NCBI GenBank assembly: GCA_013115145.1
Contig: JAAPAO010000348.1
Coordinates: 1 to 37,309 of the forward strand
Direction: 5' to 3'
Length of the DNA: 37,309 nucleotides
Source: Perkinsus chesapeaki
Taxonomy: Eukaryota > Perkinsozoa > Perkinsida > Perkinsidae
Positions within the stretch are counted from its first letter, which is position 1. Each line of letters opens with the position of its first letter. The position numbers and the translations under genes were made by a program. Below, in pieces: positions 32,301 through 37,309 of the stretch. The notes under the pieces were generated by a model, which saw only the letters and a list, made by a program, of their open reading frames with translations, was not told where the DNA came from and did not search any database.

Positions 32301-35300
32301 TGGAACTTAGTTACCTTCATCCTCATCATCCTCCTCCTCTTCTAAAAGGCCAACCACAGCATCCTCATAGTCCATCTCCTACACACAGGCGAGTCACCGG
32401 AATGCTTGCAAGCCAATTAAAGCGTTTCTTTTTTTCAATTGCTTTCTATCATATCTCCGCTAGCCTAGACGCTCAAGGACATCGGACCCGCTGACGAAGG
32501 ACTTCCACAAATGCAATGCAGGCAATAATCCCAGCAAGATTTGGGATGTTGGAAATTCACTCGGTTCAAAACCCATGAATTCACGCGCGCCCATTTATTC
32601 CTCTACGTGGCAGACTCCAAGTTGATGATGCCACAAGGCCAGGTAATTCTCCCCGTTCTATCTTCTTCTGGGATAGATATCATTCTTTACTCTACTATAC
32701 ATTCCAACAAGTCTCCAAGCATTAATTTGATCACGCTCAGGCTCAGGACAACGGACGCTCACAGCACACACGTCACAATACGACTAACATCCCCGCCGGA
32801 TGGCCAAGCTACGAGGAAAGTGGGGTATCACTCGATTTCAAGTGACTACGGGAAAAATACGGTATGGTGGGTGATGCCTACCTCAATCTCATCGATCCAT
32901 GTGGGAATGTCCAGTAACGGGTTTTCATCACCGATGAACTCCCCACTAGGCTCAAACAGTTCCTCCTCCTCCTCCTCATCATCATCATCCTCACTAGGCT
33001 GTTCTGAGGACCCACTTGCCTCCGGTGCAGGGGGTGGTGGTGACGGGTCGGACGATGGGATATCTCGCTCCGTACCTGATATAATACTAATCACACAACC
33101 TTGATATCATACTCCAATGGGCCTTGCACAGCTATTCTTAATCCATATAGATTAACTAAGTATAGGGCGCTCCATCTCTCTCTGGACTTCATCAATCCAG
33201 GATTCCGGGAAGAAGCTCCGTCAAGTGACTACGTTCTACAGTGAAATCGATTAGTATAAAATTATCCCATTCGACTAATGCTTCTGTAATTTTCATTATT
33301 ACAACTTTATGTGCTAATCAGACTAATTCAAACCAAACCAGATCAACCAATCATGTTTCCGACAAAGCAACCTCTGTCAAACCTCATCGAAGATATCAAT
33401 TTCGTCATCAGCGATTCGCCCTATACCTCTCCAAGTCCACAATCCCACCCCTTAAATTTCCACTATTTGTTCTGAATATTGCACCGCGCCGATCCCCCAA
33501 GCACTAAGCTTACCTTCCAACGGTGCAACATCCATAGCATCATCCACACTAGATCGATCAGCTTCCTCATCATCGATCACGCTATCCGCCCCGGGCCCCT
33601 GGCCCTCATCACCAGGCTCGCCGTCCAACTCTGTCACGATCTCAACATGAATTTCCCTATCGGGCGCAACAATGGTTGTTGGCTCCGCCGTGCTGTCATC
33701 TTCAGGCACATCAACATTTTCGTGGCGCAGTGACGAATTTGCCGACGACTCTCCCACCGAGCCCGCTCGTCTCGTCCCTCTTTGCGGCGCTGCACTTGCT
33801 CCATCCGGGAACTCCGGTGACCGCGTCAACAACACCAGAGGCTCCAAGACACTCTGAACGAAAAAAACATTCGAAACCGGCGGAGCGAAGCGTCTCATTC
33901 CCACCTCTGCCACAAAAGGACTATATGGCCTTTCTAAATTGAGCTTTGCCAAAGCTTCACCAAGCCAACTTTTAATAGCATCAACCCTCATAGTGTGATA
34001 ACTCTCCACTTCCTCACTGCCAGGCAGCGACATACGGCCATCCAGAACATAGTGATCTTTGCCATCCTTATCGGAGCACTTTGTCAGCTGCATACTATAT
34101 CTGATGTAAAATTAAGTGATTAAAAAAGGCGGAGCGACGCAGTTACATCAGGTAAGCAGCCGCCATCAGCCTTGAAGCTCGTGCCGCCTCCACGGCAGCA
34201 GCAGCAGCCTCACCTTCCACCCTCCGCTTGCTATTCTCATCTGATCCACGTTGTGGCAAATACACATCCACCTTGGGGGGCGCGCAAGAATTGTCCTTCT
34301 TATCATCATCGGCGAAAGCGCTTGACAGCCCCTAAGCGACGAAGACATCCTCGATGCCATTGCCGAGGAGTAGGTGGGATATAATCATATATATAGGTCA
34401 ATGGTCACTATAATGTACTATATCATTTCTCAGCTTTCAACTGCCTGCACATGTTACACTGTAATATTCTACTACAAGCATTATTCCCACATTCTAGATG
34501 ATGACCTTTGTGATTCAACACACAAATATGATAATTGTTAATGTTCAAGCCAAAGACAAGATGAGCTCGTACCATCCAAAATGACCACCTCCGAAAGGGA
34601 TTCGGGGAAAGATGTTATTAGCCTTCTGAGGAGCGGCTGATCATTGAAGATTCCCGTCGTCATTGTCCTCACTCACAATTGTTGAGATCGCATACAGTTG
34701 ACAGCGCCTTAATTTACACTTACCCTCCATAGAACACCGGAAACCTCTTCAACAACAGCTTCGCTCCGCCCTGAATTCAGAACCGCTACAAATAGCCATT
34801 CTTGAGCCATCGCTCCGGCCCATAGACTAGCTTGATGTTGTGTCTCTTGGTCACCAGATACGGCTGATAGGGCATAGAGCCCATCACCTGGAAGAGAGGA
34901 GGGAGCTGGTGGAGGAGACAGAGAACACACGCAAATACGTTAAAAACAGTAATACCAGTCATTGCATTCAGATAAGAAAAACGACAATCGATTGTCATTT
35001 TTTCCAATTTGGCCGACTGAGTCGGCAACAGCAAAATAACTCTTTGTAAGACAGCCAATCAAACTTCGTCACAATAACAACCATCAAACATGCATTATCA
35101 AAGTCAGACAAGAATCCTATCTTCGAACTTACCGATAAAGTCCAACAGGCAGCTACCAGTATTCTCAGCCATCCACGTGAAGCAGTCCTCTCCTCCTTCA
35201 CTGCTCGTCTCATCTTCCCCCCGGTCTACCCGGAACCTCTCCGGGATAGCAGGTTCGAATTTAAGTTTTGGAAGGATATGCTTAGCCTTCACTCCCTGGC

Positions 35301-37309
35301 AGAGCTTCTAAAAAAGACGAGATGTACGCTTTAAGCTAAGATACTCGCCGTCCTACACTAATAAGGAAGAGCATTTGCTCAGCTCCGTTGGCCAACTTGG
35401 CCGGCCCCGCTGCTGCATAGGCAATCTCCTCGTTCGCTTGGTAATGCGAGGAGCTAGTTGTCATAGCCGGACCAATGCCTCTTCCAACCATACACACACC
35501 TACCAATAACGTCACGCGCCCATTTATTATTCATCGTACGTAGGGCCACCAACAACGTAGAGATAACCCTGCTAAGGTTCTCGGGAATCACCGCGTCCTC
35601 CTCATCTTCACCACGAGGATCTTGAGGTCGACTTTCCTGCGACTAGGACAGTTAAGTTCCGCCACAATAACAATCATTAATTTGTCCGAAAATCCCAAGA
35701 GGATTGAATTCGGAGTTGAAGTAAATCCTCAATAATTCCTCAAAACAAGTTCAATTATTCCCCATTGAACACCGAATAGCGAACAGACTGTGACATTATC
35801 ATTATCATGTTCTCGGGGATTCCTAACAGTAAAAAGTAGTGGAGTCGTAACAGAGGGATACGTCCACTCAGTGGAAATAGATCTTATTTCTACCGAGTCT
35901 AATCAGTTCGACCGTTCTAGGCATGTTCAAAGTGAATCGCCGTATTCGCCCATTTGATACCACTCCATAAATACTCCATCACTTACTGATGTCCTCCTCT
36001 CCTCTCCTGCCATCTCTTTAGCTTCCCTTATTAGATCGTCCTTAAGAGTAATCCACAAAGTGCCCTCTAATAAAAATCAAACCACCACCATCCGAGCACA
36101 CAATTTCTGTCCCCTTCTCACCCCAGTCAACATATCTAGTATACTTCTTCAAGCTCTTCTCCACTATTTTCCCAATATCCCTCCCTACGCAGTTCTGCGC
36201 TATCTTTTCCCCCAGGCCCTCTATAACCTCTCTCGCCTTGACCCATGGCCTGTCCTCAGACGGCTTGCCTGTACTAGTGCTACTGTGCCCCACCAAATAC
36301 CGCATAATGTAAGGCTTCGCTTCAACCTAAAAAATATCTTCTCATCATCTCGTCCACCACCTCGACCCACCTCTACTATATAATCGTCATCTCGGCAGAT
36401 ATTAAGCATAATGGCCTTCAAATGTGCCAACATTCCCGGGTAACTGACGGAAGACACGAAATACTCTACAGCAGATATACGATTTCTCTACCAGAAAAAG
36501 AGCTACCAAATTAATTAAGACGTTCTCACTCTCCCTCAACCTCGACAAAGAGCATGGAATGGGAAGCCGGGTCTGTATGGGTGAATGCTCAGTCGTCGAG
36601 GATGGGATAGCGTCATGAGGCAGTGAAGAAGAAGACATTATATGCAAGCCTTACGGCTTACAGCTCTTATCTCCATTGTATTACTACTTACCAATTATTC
36701 GATAACACTATATTATACCACACTTCTCACAAATATTATATATTTAACGGAGATTACACTTACATACTTACTCACCAATGCTGAGTCACCATTCCCGCAC
36801 GAATTTATTCATTTCAACTATCCCCATTTGGAAGCCCTTAATGGAAGCCCCTTTCCATTCTATAAGAATCCTATCCTTCTCCTCCGCCCCCTACTACCTT
36901 GATATCTGTGGTAGTGTCAACAGCACCCACAATCCACCACTGTTCAATATCTCCACAGCACAGTCATAATATCTACTAGTCTCAACCAGGCACATAAGCA
37001 ATGCCTGACTCTGCATAGGATCCATGATAGGCTTCATCTCAGCCATTCTGACCAACGCCTTCGTCAGCGATAGCATTAGGTCACCGGACAAGGTCGCAAG
37101 GCAACCTAAAGATGCCTTCAATGTTATAGAAGTCATGCCAAGCAGCTAAGTGATAGAGAAATATATATTCTTTCACGTTTTACGTGTTTTTGGTGAATCT
37201 TCTGTGATACATCCACAATAGTAACACATTTCCTAACAAACTCCTTTCTATTATATCTCCTCCTCCGTATCACTAGTAACATATTTCCTATCAAACTCCT
37301 TTCTATTAT
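23332..37309 (-). CDS. Giant HECT E3 ubiquitin ligase, HUWE1/TOM1/UPL type, 5' partial
   Basis: Many short exons cover the right 14 kb; the N-terminus lies beyond the window. The C-terminal HECT domain is clear from about 25930 down: [160 protein letters not shown], and the catalytic-Cys loop [14 protein letters not shown], ending EGFGFV-stop. Resolved last exons: 24185-24123, 24075-23990, 23520-23427, 23382-23332. Around 30.8-32.2 kb an acidic, low-complexity stretch precedes [19 protein letters not shown] and [22 protein letters not shown], a DUF4414-like segment of the HUWE1/UPL1 group. Near 36.9 kb [16 protein letters not shown] fits the armadillo-like N-terminal domains. It transfers ubiquitin through a HECT thioester. 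The full exon map was not resolved. Confidence 0.94.
24590..24601 (-). repeat. 12-mer intronic motif, copy 1
   Basis: Plus strand GCGGAGCGAAGC. On the coding strand it reads GCTTCGCTCCGC at positions 9-20 of a 42-nt intron that starts GTAACG and ends GTCAG. Confidence 0.9.
25014..25025 (-). repeat. 12-mer intronic motif, copy 2
   Basis: Exact copy, at positions 22-33 of the 63-nt intron 25046-24984 between GKP and [10 protein letters not shown] of the HECT domain. Confidence 0.9.
29587..29641 (-). other. HECT-gene intron (55 nt) with antisense B-box/T-arm
   Basis: The intron starts GTAAGT and ends GTCAG on the minus strand. On the plus strand 29614-29624 reads GGTTCGATCCC, an exact B-box, followed by GGCACCCGACA like a tRNA acceptor strand. 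So the tRNA-like strand is antisense to the gene. Confidence 0.65.
29771..29806. repeat. 18-bp tandem duplication
   Basis: ATCGTTGGGCAGACACCA (29771-29788) is followed directly by the same unit with one change, C to T (29789-29806). It lies just upstream, in gene sense, of a HECT-ligase exon, across the probable splice acceptor. Confidence 0.85.
33890..33901 (-). repeat. 12-mer intronic motif, copy 3
   Basis: Exact copy, in a probable 51-nt intron that starts GTGGGA and ends TTCGTTCAG. The frame is also open through it, so coding is not excluded. Confidence 0.8.
34129..34140 (-). repeat. 12-mer intronic motif, copy 4 (one mismatch)
   Basis: GCGGAGCGACGC on the plus strand, one base off. On the coding strand it lies at positions 7-18 of a probable 46-nt intron that starts GTAACT and ends CATCAG. 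Confidence 0.8.
34758..34769 (+). repeat. 12-mer motif, copy 5, opposite orientation
   Basis: GCTTCGCTCCGC on the plus strand. In gene orientation it reads GCGGAGCGAAGC two bases after an ATTCAG acceptor-like site, apparently at an exon start. Confidence 0.75.

Noticed and set aside
31271-32494. Plus-strand Pro/Ser-rich frames opposite the acidic part of the HECT ligase
   Set aside because: They mirror the acidic low-complexity minus-strand exon, which connects in phase to the DUF4414-like segment.
1-37309. CRISPR array, operon, phage, plasmid or intact transposon
   Set aside because: No regularly spaced direct repeats, no transposase or reverse transcriptase motifs, and spliced eukaryotic genes throughout.

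Overview
The window is protist nuclear DNA of about 37.3 kb, densely packed with intron-rich housekeeping genes. I assembled gene models by hand from reading frames, GT..AG splice sites and remembered family motifs. All three stop codons end genes (TGA in DPH5, HID1 and TRAPPC13; TAA in PARG and the HECT ligase; TAG in one Cys-rich gene), so the code is standard and ciliate codes are excluded. Very short introns, moderate GC, compact intergenic DNA and an unrecognised Cys-rich secreted family suggest an alveolate, possibly a perkinsid such as Perkinsus. That placement is inference only.

Layout, left to right. 1-425 (+) is the 3' end of a multi-pass membrane protein, possibly MFS-like and perhaps broken. 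1180-4310 (+) is a flavin-dependent amine oxidase family protein with extra N- and C-terminal regions. From about 5.1 kb rightwards nearly everything lies on the minus strand: HID1 (5106-10249, 21 exons), DPH5 (10374-12537, 9 exons), a palindrome-rich stretch of about 3.7 kb holding one small secreted Cys-rich gene on the plus strand (14316-14552), PARG (16203-17960), Cys-rich secreted paralog A (18756-19418), TRAPPC13 (19498-21700, 11 exons), Cys-rich paralog B with a Ser/Thr-rich tail (21935-23176), and a giant HUWE1/TOM1/UPL-type HECT ubiquitin ligase filling 23332 to the right edge, with its N-terminus outside the window.

The genes do not form one pathway. HID1 and TRAPPC13 both serve Golgi/secretory traffic, DPH5 makes diphthamide on elongation factor 2, PARG removes poly(ADP-ribose), and the HECT protein is a ubiquitin ligase. 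I see no CRISPR array, operon, phage or intact transposon.

The unusual signals are at the DNA and intron level: intron lengths cluster tightly at about 43 nt with a second class of about 200-650 nt; four introns carry a tRNA T-arm (B-box) sequence; a 12-base motif recurs inside introns of the HECT gene; and several perfect palindromes with a single central base lie in intergenic DNA.
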